A stretch of DNA of 64,000 bases from Lewinellaceae bacterium (GCA_016712415.1 JADJRC010000050.1:248001-312000); one strand, 5' to 3'; shown: positions 46,028-55,474, counted from the first letter of the stretch. Numbers and translations are program-made. Notes: generated from the sequence alone by a model not told the origin.

Positions 46028-46866
46028 GATCCGATCACGATTGTGGAGCAAAGTAACAACAAAAACGGGCAGCCGGTTTTCCGACTGCCCGATATGGATG
46101 GGTGTTTTGAATGGTTGTTCCGGGCGTTGCGGTTATGGTCGACGCCTGTGAGCGGCGGATTTTTCTTGGGTGCAGGCGCCAGGTCGACCATAATACCTGT
46201 GGTGACTGCAACTCCCCTGTTTTTAATCTGTTCGTTGACAACCGGGAAGTTGTACAGTTCGGTGAGGCCATAGGTGTAGCGCGCATCGGCAAACCACTTC
46301 AGTCCGCTGAAGTTAAACTGCACGCCGAGACCTCCCACCGCCGAAACTTCAAAACGGTTGTAGTCCAGATCGTTGAGATTCAGGTCGGTACGGATAGGGT
46401 CGAATTCGAACAAAAAGCGGGTACGGGTAATGAGTTTGCCGTTCAGGGCATATCCGAAAGAGGGGCCCAGCACAGCGTATCCCTGCACCTTGTCGTTGCC
46501 GACTTTCGCCTTGGCCAACAGCGGCACTTCTATGTAATTGGTCCGTATGGTAGCCTCCACGCCCGCCGGGATGTCGACATTTCCGATCGGGATGTTGATG
46601 CCCTCATCAAATCTAAAACCCTTTTGTACCCAACCGACCTCCGGCTGCAAGGCGAAGTGGTCGCCAAAGTTTACTTCCGCCACAGCACCGGCCACCACGC
46701 CCGTGGCATATTTAAAGTCGGGTGTAATGCTGCCCAGCATATCGGTCGTGTGAACCGTCCCGAAATTGGCGCCTCCTTTTAATCCAATGGCTATCTGGGC
46801 AATGGATATCTGGTGAAAAAATACGGCTATCAGGGTGGTCAACAGAATTTGCTTCGCGTTTTTCAT
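45796..46866 (-). CDS. PorT-like outer-membrane beta-barrel protein, 3' end probably frameshifted
   Basis: From ATG 46866 the frame encodes a signal peptide (ending QISIAQ) and an eight-stranded beta-barrel of the PorT/outer membrane beta-barrel type (IAIGLKGGANFGTVHTTD, YIEVPLLAKAKVG, GLGVQFNFSGLKWFADARY). The barrel ends at GIMVDLAP (about residue 230, near 46177). The frame then runs on through an intrinsic terminator and 230 bp into the next gene, giving residues with no barrel character. A one-base shift near 46130-46145 would instead give a stop (CGA CCA TAA), so the native protein is probably about 245 residues, ending close to 46130. The ligand is unknown; such small barrels are often structural or assembly factors. 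Confidence 0.75.
   Translation of the reverse strand: MKNAKQILLTTLIAVFFHQISIAQIAIGLKGGANFGTVHTTDMLGSITPDFKYATGVVAGAVAEVNFGDHFALQPEVGWVQKGFRFDEGINIPIGNVDIPAGVEATIRTNYIEVPLLAKAKVGNDKVQGYAVLGPSFGYALNGKLITRTRFLFEFDPIRTDLNLNDLDYNRFEVSAVGGLGVQFNFSGLKWFADARYTYGLTELYNFPVVNEQIKNRGVAVTTGIMVDLAPAPKKNPPLTGVDHNRNARNNHSKHPSISGSRKTGCPFLLLLCSTIVIGSCKNYQRLYSWFSRHSALFSPKNRTNTGLNLQIRTIRPFVFAGLRNTCRPVRWSVVRVPASLSTKATCPSTRNTSMR
46066..46091 (-). terminator. Intrinsic terminator downstream of the beta-barrel gene
   Basis: On the minus strand CGGGCAGTCGGAAAACCGGCTGCCCG forms a 10-bp stem with one mismatch and is followed by TTTTTGTTGTT. It implies that the upstream coding region ends before 46091, although its frame stays open beyond it. 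Confidence 0.8.
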
Positions 46867-47144
46867 ATTTGTGAATGAATTGTAAACGTTTGAATATCAG
46901 CCATTTGAACTGCTGGGACAAATGTGCGGGCTGTCAACCGTTAAGCGTTGTTATTCCATTGTTAGCATATTGGTAAAGTTTGGCGCTTCCTGGCTTGCAG
47001 TGGTTAATTTTGGTTAACAACAGCCACCCGGCTGCCTGGCAGATGGCAGCAGACAGACCGGCCTGTCCCCTCCCATCGTGCATATTTTGACAAAAATTGT
47101 TGAAAACTGCCCCCTATTTCAGGTATTAAAATTGCCGGATTTCG

Positions 47145-47152
47145 TACCTTCG
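47145..47152 (+). promoter_or_regulatory. Possible -7 box upstream of gyrA
   Basis: TACCTTCG differs from TAnnTTTG by one base and lies 124 bp before the gyrA ATG. No well-spaced -33 TTTG was found. The remainder of the 409-bp gap (46867-47275), between the divergent beta-barrel gene and gyrA, holds no gene or repeat that I can support. Confidence 0.3.
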
Positions 47153-47275
47153 CGCACCCGAAAACGATGTGCGGTAATTGGTGGGCGGTTGAAGGATTTC
47201 ACGCCTGACTGTTCTGAATTAAAACACACATTAAGCCGCCGCACATCGTATGCCGTCCACCTTTAAACGCAAGAG

Positions 47276-48970
47276 ATGCAAGACCCGAGGATAATTTCCA
47301 TCAATATCGAAGACGAACTCAAGGTCGCGTATATCGACTATTCGATGTCCGTGATCGTTTCCCGTGCACTGCCTGATGTGCGCGACGGCCTCAAGCCGGT
47401 GCATCGCCGCGTACTGTATGGCATGCTCGACCTGGGCCTGGGCTACAATAAATCCTACAAGAAGTCCGCCCGTATCGTCGGTGAGGTGCTGGGCAAGTAC
47501 CACCCGCACGGCGACAGTTCCGTGTACGACACCATGGTGCGTATGGCCCAGGAATGGAGCCTGAGGTACCCGCTTGTTGACGGACAGGGCAACTTTGGTT
47601 CGATGGACGGCGACTCACCGGCGGCCATGCGTTACACCGAGGCGCGCCTGCGCAGGGTGGCCGACGAAATCGTCGGAGATATTGACAAGGATACCGTCGA
47701 TTTTCAACTCAACTTCGACGACTCGCTCGAAGAACCGACCGTGATGCCGACCAAATTCCCCAACCTGCTGGTCAACGGCGCTTCGGGTATTGCGGTAGGC
47801 ATGGCAACCAATATGATGCCCCACAACCTCACGGAGGTATGTGCCGCCATCATGGCCGCAGTGGATAACCCGGAGATTGACGTGGAAGGGCTGATGGAAT
47901 ATGTGCATGCGCCTGATTTTCCGACCGGTGGCATCATTTTTGGCCTTTCCGGGGTAAAAGAAGGGTTCCGCACCGGCCGGGGCCGGGTGGTTGTCAGGGC
48001 CAAGACAGAGATTGAAACCGACGACAAGGGACGGGAGAGTATTGTCGTCACCGAAATACCCTACCAGGTCAATAAAGCGATGCTAATCTCCAAGATCGCT
48101 GAACTGGTCAATGAAAAAAAGGTACTGGGCGTTTCCGATGTGAGCGACCAGTCGAACCGCGAGGGTGTGCGCATCGTCATTGAGATCAAACGCGACGCAG
48201 CGGCCAATGTGATCCTGAGCCAGTTGTTTAAACTCACCCCGCTCCAGACCAGTTACGGCATCAATAATATTGCCCTGGTCAATGGTCGCCCGCGCATACT
48301 GAACCTCAAGGACATGATCGATGAGTTCATCAAGTTCAGGCTTGATGTCATCGTGCGGCGCACCAAATTCGAACTGCGCAAAGCCGAGGAGCGCGCCCAT
48401 ATCCTGGAAGGCCTGCTCATCGCACTCGATCACCTGGATGAGGTGATCAAACTGATCCGTGCGTCGAAAGACGCCGAGGAAGCGCGGGAAGGGTTGATGT
48501 CGAAATTCGGACTGACGGAAATTCAGGCCAAGGCCATCCTCGCCATGCGCCTCCAGCAACTCACCGGCCTCGAACGCGACAAGGTGAAACTCGAATACGA
48601 GGAGTTGATGAAAAAGATCACCGAGTTTAAGGCGATCCTGGCCGACGAAATGCTGCAACGCAACATCATCAAGGCAGAAACCACCGAGATCATCGAGCGT
48701 TTCGGCGACGCGCGCCGCACCAGCATCGAGATCAACGAGGCCGATATCAGCATCGAAGACCTGATTGAAGACGAAGAGGTGGTCATCACCATCAGCCATG
48801 CGGGCTATATCAAGCGCACGCCGATTTCCGAATACCGCGCACAGGGACGCGGCGGACGCGGCGCCCAGGGGTACGCACCCGTGATGAGGACTTTGTCGAG
48901 CACATGTTTTCGGCAACCAATCACAACACCCTGTTGCTCTTTACCGAAAGCGGTCGCTGTTTCTGGCTGA
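47276..48970 (+). CDS. gyrA: DNA gyrase subunit A, N-terminal part (frame breaks at about 48877)
   Basis: This part holds the breakage-reunion core of the type II topoisomerase that introduces negative supercoils: YSMSVIVSRALPDVRDGLKP, the quinolone-resistance region HPHGDSSVYDTMVRMAQ with wild-type-like Ser and Asp, and the catalytic Tyr in AAMRYTEARL. Native sequence runs to the GRGGRGAQGYA element of the C-terminal domain (the GyrA box). It then reads 30-odd unrelated residues to a stop at 48970. In the other frame the expected TRDEDFVEHMF follows at once. A single missing base between 48874 and 48880 accounts for this. As gyrA is essential, an error in the sequence is more likely than a true break. 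Read with the next entry as one gene, 47276-49761. Confidence 0.95.
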   Translation: MQDPRIISINIEDELKVAYIDYSMSVIVSRALPDVRDGLKPVHRRVLYGMLDLGLGYNKSYKKSARIVGEVLGKYHPHGDSSVYDTMVRMAQEWSLRYPLVDGQGNFGSMDGDSPAAMRYTEARLRRVADEIVGDIDKDTVDFQLNFDDSLEEPTVMPTKFPNLLVNGASGIAVGMATNMMPHNLTEVCAAIMAAVDNPEIDVEGLMEYVHAPDFPTGGIIFGLSGVKEGFRTGRGRVVVRAKTEIETDDKGRESIVVTEIPYQVNKAMLISKIAELVNEKKVLGVSDVSDQSNREGVRIVIEIKRDAAANVILSQLFKLTPLQTSYGINNIALVNGRPRILNLKDMIDEFIKFRLDVIVRRTKFELRKAEERAHILEGLLIALDHLDEVIKLIRASKDAEEAREGLMSKFGLTEIQAKAILAMRLQQLTGLERDKVKLEYEELMKKITEFKAILADEMLQRNIIKAETTEIIERFGDARRTSIEINEADISIEDLIEDEEVVITISHAGYIKRTPISEYRAQGRGGRGAQGYAPVMRTLSSTCFRQPITTPCCSLPKAVAVSG

Positions 48971-49761
48971 AAGTGTACGAAATTCCCGAAGGCGCCAAAG
49001 CCACAGCCGGCCGGGTGATCCAGAATTTGCTGAATATTCCGAAGGAAGACAAGGTTCGCGCCTTTATTATTGTGAAGAACCTGCAGGACGAGGCATTTAT
49101 CAACAACAACTATATCATGTTCTGCACGCGCCGCGGACAGATCAAGAAAACCCTGCTGGAAGAATATTCGCGCCCGCGGCAGGGCGGCATCAACGCCATC
49201 GGCATCAATGAGGGCGACGCCCTGATCGAAGCCAAACTGACCAACGGCAAAAACGAGATTCTCCTGGCGGTACAAAGTGGCCGGTCTATCCGTTTTAACG
49301 AGGAGGATGTGCGTCCAATGGGCCGTACGGCTGCCGGTGTGCGCGGCATACGGGTCGATGAAAAAGGCGGCGACGCCGTCGTCGGAATGGTTTGTGTGGA
49401 TCCGAACGATACCGAAACCAGTGTGCTTGTCGTTTCGGAAAAGGGGATGGGTAAACGCTCCGCACTCGATGAATACCGCACCCAAAGCCGCGGCGGCAAG
49501 GGAATCAAGACCATCAATGTCACGGCAAAAACCGGGCACCTGGTGGCCATCAAGGCGGTTACCGATCAGGACGATCTCATGATCACCACTACCTCCGGCG
49601 TCACGATCCGCACCGCAGCCGATGCGCTGCGGGTGATGGGGCGTGCTACCCAGGGCGTAAGGCTGATCCGCCTCGACGACGGCGACGACATTGCCGATGT
49701 TGCAGTAGTGGTCAGTGCGGAAGAAATTGAGATTCCGGCGACTGAAAACGAACAGGATTAA
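48904..49761 (+). CDS. gyrA: DNA gyrase subunit A, C-terminal DNA-wrapping domain (continuation)
   Basis: This frame is the rest of the gyrase A beta-pinwheel: LLLFTESGRCFWLKVYEIPE, then repeated blade motifs such as FCTRRGQIKKTLLEEYSRP, VVSEKGMGKRSALDEYRTQ and TTTSGVTIRTAADALRVMG, and the closing TQGVRLIRLDDGDD. Native coding in this frame starts at about 48877 (TRDEDFVEHM); the ATG at 48904 is internal. The full protein would be about 828 residues, the normal size for GyrA in this phylum. The acidic tail EIEIPATENEQD is usual. Confidence 0.95.
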   Translation: MFSATNHNTLLLFTESGRCFWLKVYEIPEGAKATAGRVIQNLLNIPKEDKVRAFIIVKNLQDEAFINNNYIMFCTRRGQIKKTLLEEYSRPRQGGINAIGINEGDALIEAKLTNGKNEILLAVQSGRSIRFNEEDVRPMGRTAAGVRGIRVDEKGGDAVVGMVCVDPNDTETSVLVVSEKGMGKRSALDEYRTQSRGGKGIKTINVTAKTGHLVAIKAVTDQDDLMITTTSGVTIRTAADALRVMGRATQGVRLIRLDDGDDIADVAVVVSAEEIEIPATENEQD

Positions 49762-49836
49762 CACCCTATTGGCTAACTTATCCATTGAAATACGTCTTAA
49801 AACGATTTCAAAACATTCTAAAATTTGTTGAAGACC

Positions 49837-51161
49837 ATGAAAAAAGTCATTTTCTCCCTGTCAGGCCTGTTTCTGGTAGTACACATTGCTCTAGCACAGG
49901 ATGATGGCGGCAAACTGGCCAAGCAGGCCGGCAAAGCCCTGACGAGCTACAATATCAACCCCACGGAAAACGCAGACAAGCGGAGGAGGCCAAACAAAAA
50001 ATCGACCAGGCGTTGCAGACAACCGAAGCGCAAGGCATGTCGTCGGCGTGGCTCACCCGCGGCGATATCTACAACACAATCCTGCAGCGCGATATGGCAA
50101 GGCGTCAAATCGACCCGAAAGTGCAACTGTCGGGCGACAACGACGCATTGGTCGCATTCGAGGGCTTTAAGAATTGTTATGAAAACCCAGCAGTTAAAAA
50201 GTATGAAAAAAGCGACGCCGTGAAGGGCATCCTCGAAGTTCAGGGACACCTGATCAACATCGGCGTAGCAAAATACGAATCAGGGGAATACGAAAAAGCC
50301 TTCAAGTCCTTTGAAGCCTCTCTCCAGGCCCACGAAATCCTGCTGGCCAACACCCAGAAAAGCGTGCTCGAATCCAACGAGCAATATGAAAACCAGTTAT
50401 ATGTAACAGGTTTATCTGCCCAACTTTGCAAACGCTACCAGGATGCGCTGAAATACTATAACATGGTTTACAGCAAAGGCACGGCAAAAGCAGGTGTATA
50501 TGAAGGCATCTACGCCGTAAAACTGGAGACCGGCGACGAGGCAGGCGCTCAAAAAATCCTCACGGAAGGCCGTGCCAAATACCCGGATGACTCAGGCCTG
50601 CTGTTTGCCGAGATCAACGTGTATCTCAAAAACGGCAAACTCAATGAACTGACCGACCGCCTCAAACAGGCCATCGCCAAAGAGCCGGAAAACATCAACC
50701 TGTATCTCACCCTCGGCAACGTTTTCGACAACCTCTATCAGCTTGCCTCTAAAGATAAAGAGGAGCAAAAAGCAGCCGAATACTTCGAGGAAGCCAAAAA
50801 ATACTATACCCAGGCCACTGAAAAAGATCCCAAAAACGTGGACGCCGTATATTCACTTGGAGCGCTGTACTACAACAAGGCTGCCGTACGCACACAGGAA
50901 ATGAATGCCTTGCCCGACGACTTTTCCAGCGCCGGCCTGAAAAAACTCAAGGCGATGAAAGACGAAGTCATGGGTCTCTTCGAACAGGCACTCCCGCACT
51001 TCCAGAAAGCGGAAAGCCTGGATCCGAACGACATGAACACCCTCATCGCCCTCAACGAGATTTATGCGCGCAAGGAAGACGAACTCTCCATCGAGTTCAA
51101 AAAACGCCTTGATACGGTAAAAGATGGCGGCAAAAACGCCACCTCGCACTTCAAAAATTAA
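49837..51161 (+). CDS. Exported TPR-repeat protein, frameshifted near its start
   Basis: ATG 49837 begins a signal peptide (MKKVIFSLSGLFLVVHIALA, Gln next) followed by QDDGGKLAKQAGKALTSYN and ENADK. There the frame goes off into Arg-rich nonsense. Adding one base at 49978-49983 joins it to AEEAKQKIDQALQTTEAQGM and a 390-residue frame with at least five tetratricopeptide repeats (for example AKYESGEYEKAFKSFEASLQ and EEAKKYYTQATEKDPKNVDA). TPR arrays bind partner proteins. In Bacteroidota such periplasmic proteins often serve surface or gliding machinery. It follows gyrA by 75 bp but is more likely separately expressed. A terminator follows. Confidence 0.85.
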
Positions 51162-51201
51162 TTACCTCCGGCTCCGGCTACCCGCCGCGATGCCTCATTC
51201 G

Positions 51202-51240
51202 CCGCCCCGTACAGCATTTGCCGTGCGGGGCGGTTTATTT
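51202..51240 (+). terminator. Terminator after the TPR gene
   Basis: The stem CCGCCCCG (51202-51209) pairs with CGGGGCGG (51226-51233), followed by TTTATTTT. It lies 40 bp past the stop codon. Confidence 0.75.
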
Positions 51241-51261
51241 TGAGCCATGAAGGTTTAGTTG

Positions 51262-51287
51262 TACGTCGGATTTCCAAATCCGTCGTA
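51262..51287. repeat. Palindromic intergenic element
   Basis: TACGTCGGATTT-CC-AAATCCGTCGTA is a 12-bp inverted repeat with one mismatch, lying between the convergent TPR and LysE genes. It looks like a dispersed intergenic palindrome. Confidence 0.7.
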
Positions 51288-51339
51288 TGAACAGAACGGA
51301 CCTGGAAGCCCGTTGTACACATCAACAACAACTTAGTCA

Positions 51340-52011
51340 TTAGCCCAGCAATCCCACCAACAATTTAATCCCCAAACCCAAAAAAATAAGCCCGACAAAG
51401 CGGTTGGCATACCACGCCATCGCCCGCGACCGCTGCACGATCAACTGCCCGAGCAGGGCATACAAGCCGAGGGCGGCCATCGTCCCTACTGTAACGCCCG
51501 CAGAAAAAACAAGCGTATTGCTCAGGCGCTCCGTTGCCCATACGCCTGATGTGCGCAGGGAGCCGCAGTACACAAACCAGTAAGGAATCGCCAGCAGGTT
51601 AAAAGCGCTCAGCAACACGCCCCTGCCCACCTGCCTGAACAGCAATACCTCCGCTACCTTCCCCTGTTGCCGGGGTGGCCTCGCCCAAAACAGCAGGTAA
51701 ATGCCCAATCCAAGAAATACCGGTACCGCCGCCCATTGAAAAACCTGCTCTGCAAAGGGATGCGATATAAACCAGTCCGTCAGCACCACCGCCGCCCAGG
51801 CCTGAAAAAACTCTGCACCCGCAGCCCCGGCAGCCAGCAACAAGGCCGCCAGCAGTCCCCGGTAAATAGCCGTTTGCGCTACCGAAAGACTGATCAACCC
51901 CGGCGGCAGGGAGCCTAACAAACTCAGGCCAAAGCCCGCAAAAAACAAAGTCAGCACGTTTTTTAATGGGAAAAATAAGACCAAAAGTCGAATTGAAGCG
52001 ATTAAGATCAT
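51340..52011 (-). CDS. LysE-family amino-acid/metabolite exporter
   Basis: The 223-residue protein is mostly hydrophobic with about six membrane segments. The N-terminal GFGLSLLGSLPPGLISLSVAQ matches the LysE/RhtB signature (SLPPGxxS). The family exports lysine, threonine, homoserine lactone or other small amines by proton exchange. The start is uncertain: an internal start 15-20 codons on (after LFFPLKN) would remove an untypical N-terminal stretch. The gene is divergent from the glycosyltransferase gene with about 120 bp between the starts. The substrate cannot be inferred. Confidence 0.85.
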   Translation of the reverse strand: MILIASIRLLVLFFPLKNVLTLFFAGFGLSLLGSLPPGLISLSVAQTAIYRGLLAALLLAAGAAGAEFFQAWAAVVLTDWFISHPFAEQVFQWAAVPVFLGLGIYLLFWARPPRQQGKVAEVLLFRQVGRGVLLSAFNLLAIPYWFVYCGSLRTSGVWATERLSNTLVFSAGVTVGTMAALGLYALLGQLIVQRSRAMAWYANRFVGLIFLGLGIKLLVGLLG

Positions 52012-52131
52012 CTTCGCAATCCAATGATTTTACAGCAGAACCACCCGCAACCATCCTCCAAGAACAATGAAGACAATGACAATAATGACGAATAACGCAG
52101 TTTTTCCGATTTTTGCCCCAAAGTAGTGTCC

Positions 52132-52947
52132 ATGCCGTCTACCGTCCACCCTCCATCGTCTACCGTCCACCCTCCACCGTCTACCGTTTTCACCATTATC
52201 ACCGTCGTGTACAACGGCGAAAACGACCTGCCCGGCACCATGGAAAGTGTACGACGGCAGACATGGCCCCACATCGAATACATTTTCGTAGACGGCGCAT
52301 CAAAAGACAACTCCCTGAAAATCATACAGGAATTTGCTCAAACCATGCCCAATGTGCACTGGATTTCGGAGCCGGATAAAGGACTCTACGATGCCATGAG
52401 CAAAGGATTAAAAATTGCGACTGGCGATTTTGTCTGGTGCCTCAACAGCGGCGATCACATCCACGCGCCCGATGTTCTGGAAAAAATGGCCGCTCTCGTA
52501 ACCCCGCAAACAGACGTATTGTACGGCGAAACCCTGCTGGTAAACGAAGACAGGATACCTGCTGGTACCATGAGTGAATTAAGCACCCGGCAGCTCCCGG
52601 CGCAACTGCACTGGCGCGATTTCCTGGGAGGTATGCTGGTGGTGCACCAGGCTTTTATCCCGCGCCGAACCCTGGCGCCGCCATTTATCGAAAACAACCT
52701 TTGCGCCGATTACGACTGGTGCATCAAAATCCTGAAAAAAAGCCGCGAAAATGTCAATACCGGGTTTATTACGACCGACTACCTCATGGGCGGCATTTCC
52801 AAACAGCGGCACCGGCAGAGCCTGCGCGACCGTTTCGACGTGATGCGCCGCCATTTTGGCCTTGTGCCAACGCTGCTTGCCCATGCCTGGATCGTTATCC
52901 GCGCTATCCTGCATCGCCTGCGACGCACCGGAAAAACCAGATATTGA
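52132..52947 (+). CDS. Family 2 glycosyltransferase
   Basis: The protein of about 271 residues has a GT-A fold: FTIITVVYNGENDLPGTMES, the donor-binding YIFVDGASKDNSLKII, the DxD-like acidic stretch near WISEPDKGLYDAMSKG and ADYDWCIKILKK. Family 2 enzymes add sugars from nucleotide-sugar donors to lipid or polysaccharide acceptors, here perhaps a cell-envelope glycan. The close relatives are the WcaA-like transferases of this length. The first ~20 residues (STVHPPSSTVHPPPSTV) come from a 21-bp tandem DNA repeat and are not part of the fold. No ATG lies between the repeat and the fold, so the start within the repeat is probably used. Confidence 0.88.
   Translation: MPSTVHPPSSTVHPPPSTVFTIITVVYNGENDLPGTMESVRRQTWPHIEYIFVDGASKDNSLKIIQEFAQTMPNVHWISEPDKGLYDAMSKGLKIATGDFVWCLNSGDHIHAPDVLEKMAALVTPQTDVLYGETLLVNEDRIPAGTMSELSTRQLPAQLHWRDFLGGMLVVHQAFIPRRTLAPPFIENNLCADYDWCIKILKKSRENVNTGFITTDYLMGGISKQRHRQSLRDRFDVMRRHFGLVPTLLAHAWIVIRAILHRLRRTGKTRY
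52138..52195 (+). repeat. 21-bp tandem repeat inside the start of the glycosyltransferase gene
   Basis: About 2.5 copies of TCTACCGTCCACCCTCCA(T/C)CG fill codons 3-21. The style resembles the intergenic CACTTACCAC repeats elsewhere in the window. Confidence 0.8.
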
Positions 52948-53031
52948 AGTACTTAATCCTGAATTTTGCGCAGCATCAAAAATTTTTACTTTTACCCCGC
53001 TGAAAATATTTTTTCAACCAAAACCGTACTT

Positions 53032-55353
53032 ATGCGACAACACCTTACCCTCCTGTTTACCCTTTTTCTCCACTTCGCCTACGGTCAAAATGCCACGCTG
53101 CAAGGCATGGTCACCGATATCGCAACCGGAGAACCGCTGATCGGTGTAACCGTTAAAAGCGCCGACATTGGATCGGCAACCGATGCTGCGGGCGCATATT
53201 CCCTGTCGCTGCCTGCCGGCAACCACGAAATTGTTTTTTCCTTTATCGGCTACGAATCCAAAACCCAGACCCTCCGCCTTACCGGGGGGCAGACGCTGCA
53301 ACTCGATATCCAACTCGGCGACAGCGACAATCTCCTGCAAACCGCCACCGTAACCGCCGGCAAATTTGAAAAACCGCTTGGCGAAGTGACCGTCTCCATC
53401 GACGTATTGAAGCCGCGCCTGCTGGATAATACCAATACCACTTCCGTCGATGAGGTGCTGGTAAAAGTTCCGGGGGTGAGTATCATCGACGGGCAAGCCA
53501 GTATCCGCGGCGGTGCAGGTTTCTCTTACGGCGCCGGCACACGGGTTTTGTTGCTCGTCGACGATATTCCCGCCCTCCAGGCCGATGCCGGTTTTCCCAA
53601 CTGGGACGATTTCCCCGTCGAAAACATCAGCCAGATCGAGGTACTCAAAGGCGCTGCATCTGCATTGTACGGTTCCTCGGCCATGAACGGTATCATCAAC
53701 ATTCGCACGGGATTTGCAAAAGATAAACCCGAAACCAATGCCGCTGTTTTTTCCAAAATATGGGATACGCCGAAAGACAGCAGAAAGAAATGGTGGGGTG
53801 CCGACACCTCCTCCATTCAACTGCCGCTTGAAACGGGCTTTAGCGTCGGACACCGCCAGAAGTTCGGCAAACTTGATTTTGTACTCGGGTTGTACGGGTT
53901 GTATCGCGACAGCTACAACAAAAACACGTACAGCCGTTACGGCCGCATCACGCCTAACCTGCGTTATCGCCTGAACGACCGGCTCACGTTCGGCCTCAAC
54001 ACCAATATCAACTTTGGCAAAAGCGGCAGTTTCTTTATCTGGGGCAACGACAGCATTGCAGCGCTGCAGCCAGGCCTCGGCTCCGCTTCCAGGTCGCTTG
54101 GGCGCCTGCGGTATGCTATCGACCCTTCTGTCCAGTATTTCGACCAGGGCGGCAACCGGCACAAGTTTCTGGGACGCTATTTCTATGTCCACAACAACAA
54201 CAGCGGAAACCAGAGCAACGACAGCCGCATGTACTATGGGGAGTACCAAATACAGCGCAGAATGGATCACCTCGGCCTCGTGGCGACCGCCGGTGTGGTG
54301 GGCATTTTAACGACCGTGGATGCGGAACTCTACAACGGCCATTATGATACCCGCAACCTGGCCGGTTACCTCCAACTCGACTACAAGGTTTTCAACCGGC
54401 TGAACCTGTCGGGTGGTGTTCGGTACGAACAGAACCGCCTGAACGGACCGGAGGTCATCCGGATAGACGCCACCAATCTCGACACCCTGCCCAACGGGGG
54501 CGAGTTCAAGGAATCCAAACCTGTTTATCGGCTCGGCGCCAACTACCAGATCGCTCAAGCCTCTTACCTGCGCGCCTCGTGGGGACAGGGCTACCGCTAC
54601 CCGACTATTGCAGAAAAATTTATCAATACCGACTTCAGCGCCGGCAACTCGGTACGCCCGAACCCGAAACTGGTCTCGGAAACGGGCTGGACGGCAGAAG
54701 TGGGACTTAAACAAGGCTTCCGCGTGGGCAAATGGCAGGGTTTTGTAGATATAACAGGCTTTGTCTCGGAATACCAGGATATGATGGAATTTGTCCTGGC
54801 GGAAATACGGCTGTTCCCCACCGTCGGCGCCAGTTTTGAGTCGCAAAACTCCGGAGACACGCGCATAACGGGTGCAGAGATATCCGTAGTCGGGCAGGGA
54901 CAAATCGGCAACGGTACACTCGCCATTATCACCGGATATACCGGCATCAATCCAAAATACAAGGAATTCAACGATTCGCTGCGTCTGGTTTATGGCTCAT
55001 CCGATACCAGCAACGTGCTGAAGTACCGCTATAACCACATGTTCAAATTTGATGCGGAATACTCCATCGGCAGGTTCTCGCTGGGCAGTGCCGTGCAATA
55101 CAACAGTTTTATGAAAGCCATCGATCAGATATTCGAGTTGCCTTTTGTAGAGCCATTTGCCGGCGTCAGGAATTTCCGTATGAACAACAACGGCGGCTTT
55201 ACCGTAGTTGACCTGCGCGCGTCGTTCAAACTCAACAACACACTTAAAGTCAGTGCTTTATGCGGAAATCTGTTCAATGAAGAATACTCCGCAAGACCGG
55301 CATTGCTCGAAGCGCCCCGCAATTACACCCTGCGCCTGGACTGGCGGATATGA
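53032..55353 (+). CDS. TonB-dependent outer-membrane receptor
   Basis: The protein of about 773 residues has a signal peptide (MRQHLTLLFTLFLHFAYGQ) and a carboxypeptidase-regulatory-like domain (LQGMVTDIATGEPLIGVTV). The plug follows (SIRGGAGFSYGAGTRVLLLV, then NISQIEVLKGAASALYGSSA), then a barrel ending in NYTLRLDWRI. The NGIINIRT and GSSAMNG elements are the usual TonB plug signatures. It resembles vitamin B12/colicin-type or siderophore receptors more than SusC, as it is shorter and lacks a SusD neighbour. The frame opens at 52966, but ATG 53032 gives a clean signal peptide. The ligand is unknown. Confidence 0.92.
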   Translation: MRQHLTLLFTLFLHFAYGQNATLQGMVTDIATGEPLIGVTVKSADIGSATDAAGAYSLSLPAGNHEIVFSFIGYESKTQTLRLTGGQTLQLDIQLGDSDNLLQTATVTAGKFEKPLGEVTVSIDVLKPRLLDNTNTTSVDEVLVKVPGVSIIDGQASIRGGAGFSYGAGTRVLLLVDDIPALQADAGFPNWDDFPVENISQIEVLKGAASALYGSSAMNGIINIRTGFAKDKPETNAAVFSKIWDTPKDSRKKWWGADTSSIQLPLETGFSVGHRQKFGKLDFVLGLYGLYRDSYNKNTYSRYGRITPNLRYRLNDRLTFGLNTNINFGKSGSFFIWGNDSIAALQPGLGSASRSLGRLRYAIDPSVQYFDQGGNRHKFLGRYFYVHNNNSGNQSNDSRMYYGEYQIQRRMDHLGLVATAGVVGILTTVDAELYNGHYDTRNLAGYLQLDYKVFNRLNLSGGVRYEQNRLNGPEVIRIDATNLDTLPNGGEFKESKPVYRLGANYQIAQASYLRASWGQGYRYPTIAEKFINTDFSAGNSVRPNPKLVSETGWTAEVGLKQGFRVGKWQGFVDITGFVSEYQDMMEFVLAEIRLFPTVGASFESQNSGDTRITGAEISVVGQGQIGNGTLAIITGYTGINPKYKEFNDSLRLVYGSSDTSNVLKYRYNHMFKFDAEYSIGRFSLGSAVQYNSFMKAIDQIFELPFVEPFAGVRNFRMNNNGGFTVVDLRASFKLNNTLKVSALCGNLFNEEYSARPALLEAPRNYTLRLDWRI

Positions 55354-55370
55354 TCTAATAAGAAACATGG

Positions 55371-55422
55371 TTTAGAGGGAGACCCGGGCGGTTTACACCA
55401 ACCGCTCAAGTCTCTCTCTAAA
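55371..55422. repeat. 52-nt bipartite inverted repeat downstream of the TonB receptor gene
   Basis: The outer arms TTTAGAGGGAGAC (55371-55383) and GTCTCTCTCTAAA (55410-55422) pair with one G-T. The inner arms GGGCGGTT (55386-55393) and AACCGCTC (55400-55407) pair with one G-T around a 6-nt loop. No T run follows on either strand, so it is not a standard terminator. Confidence 0.8.
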
Positions 55423-55474
55423 AACCGTCCCGGCAGTCTGTTTAAGCTCATCACCAAAATATCACAACCACGCC

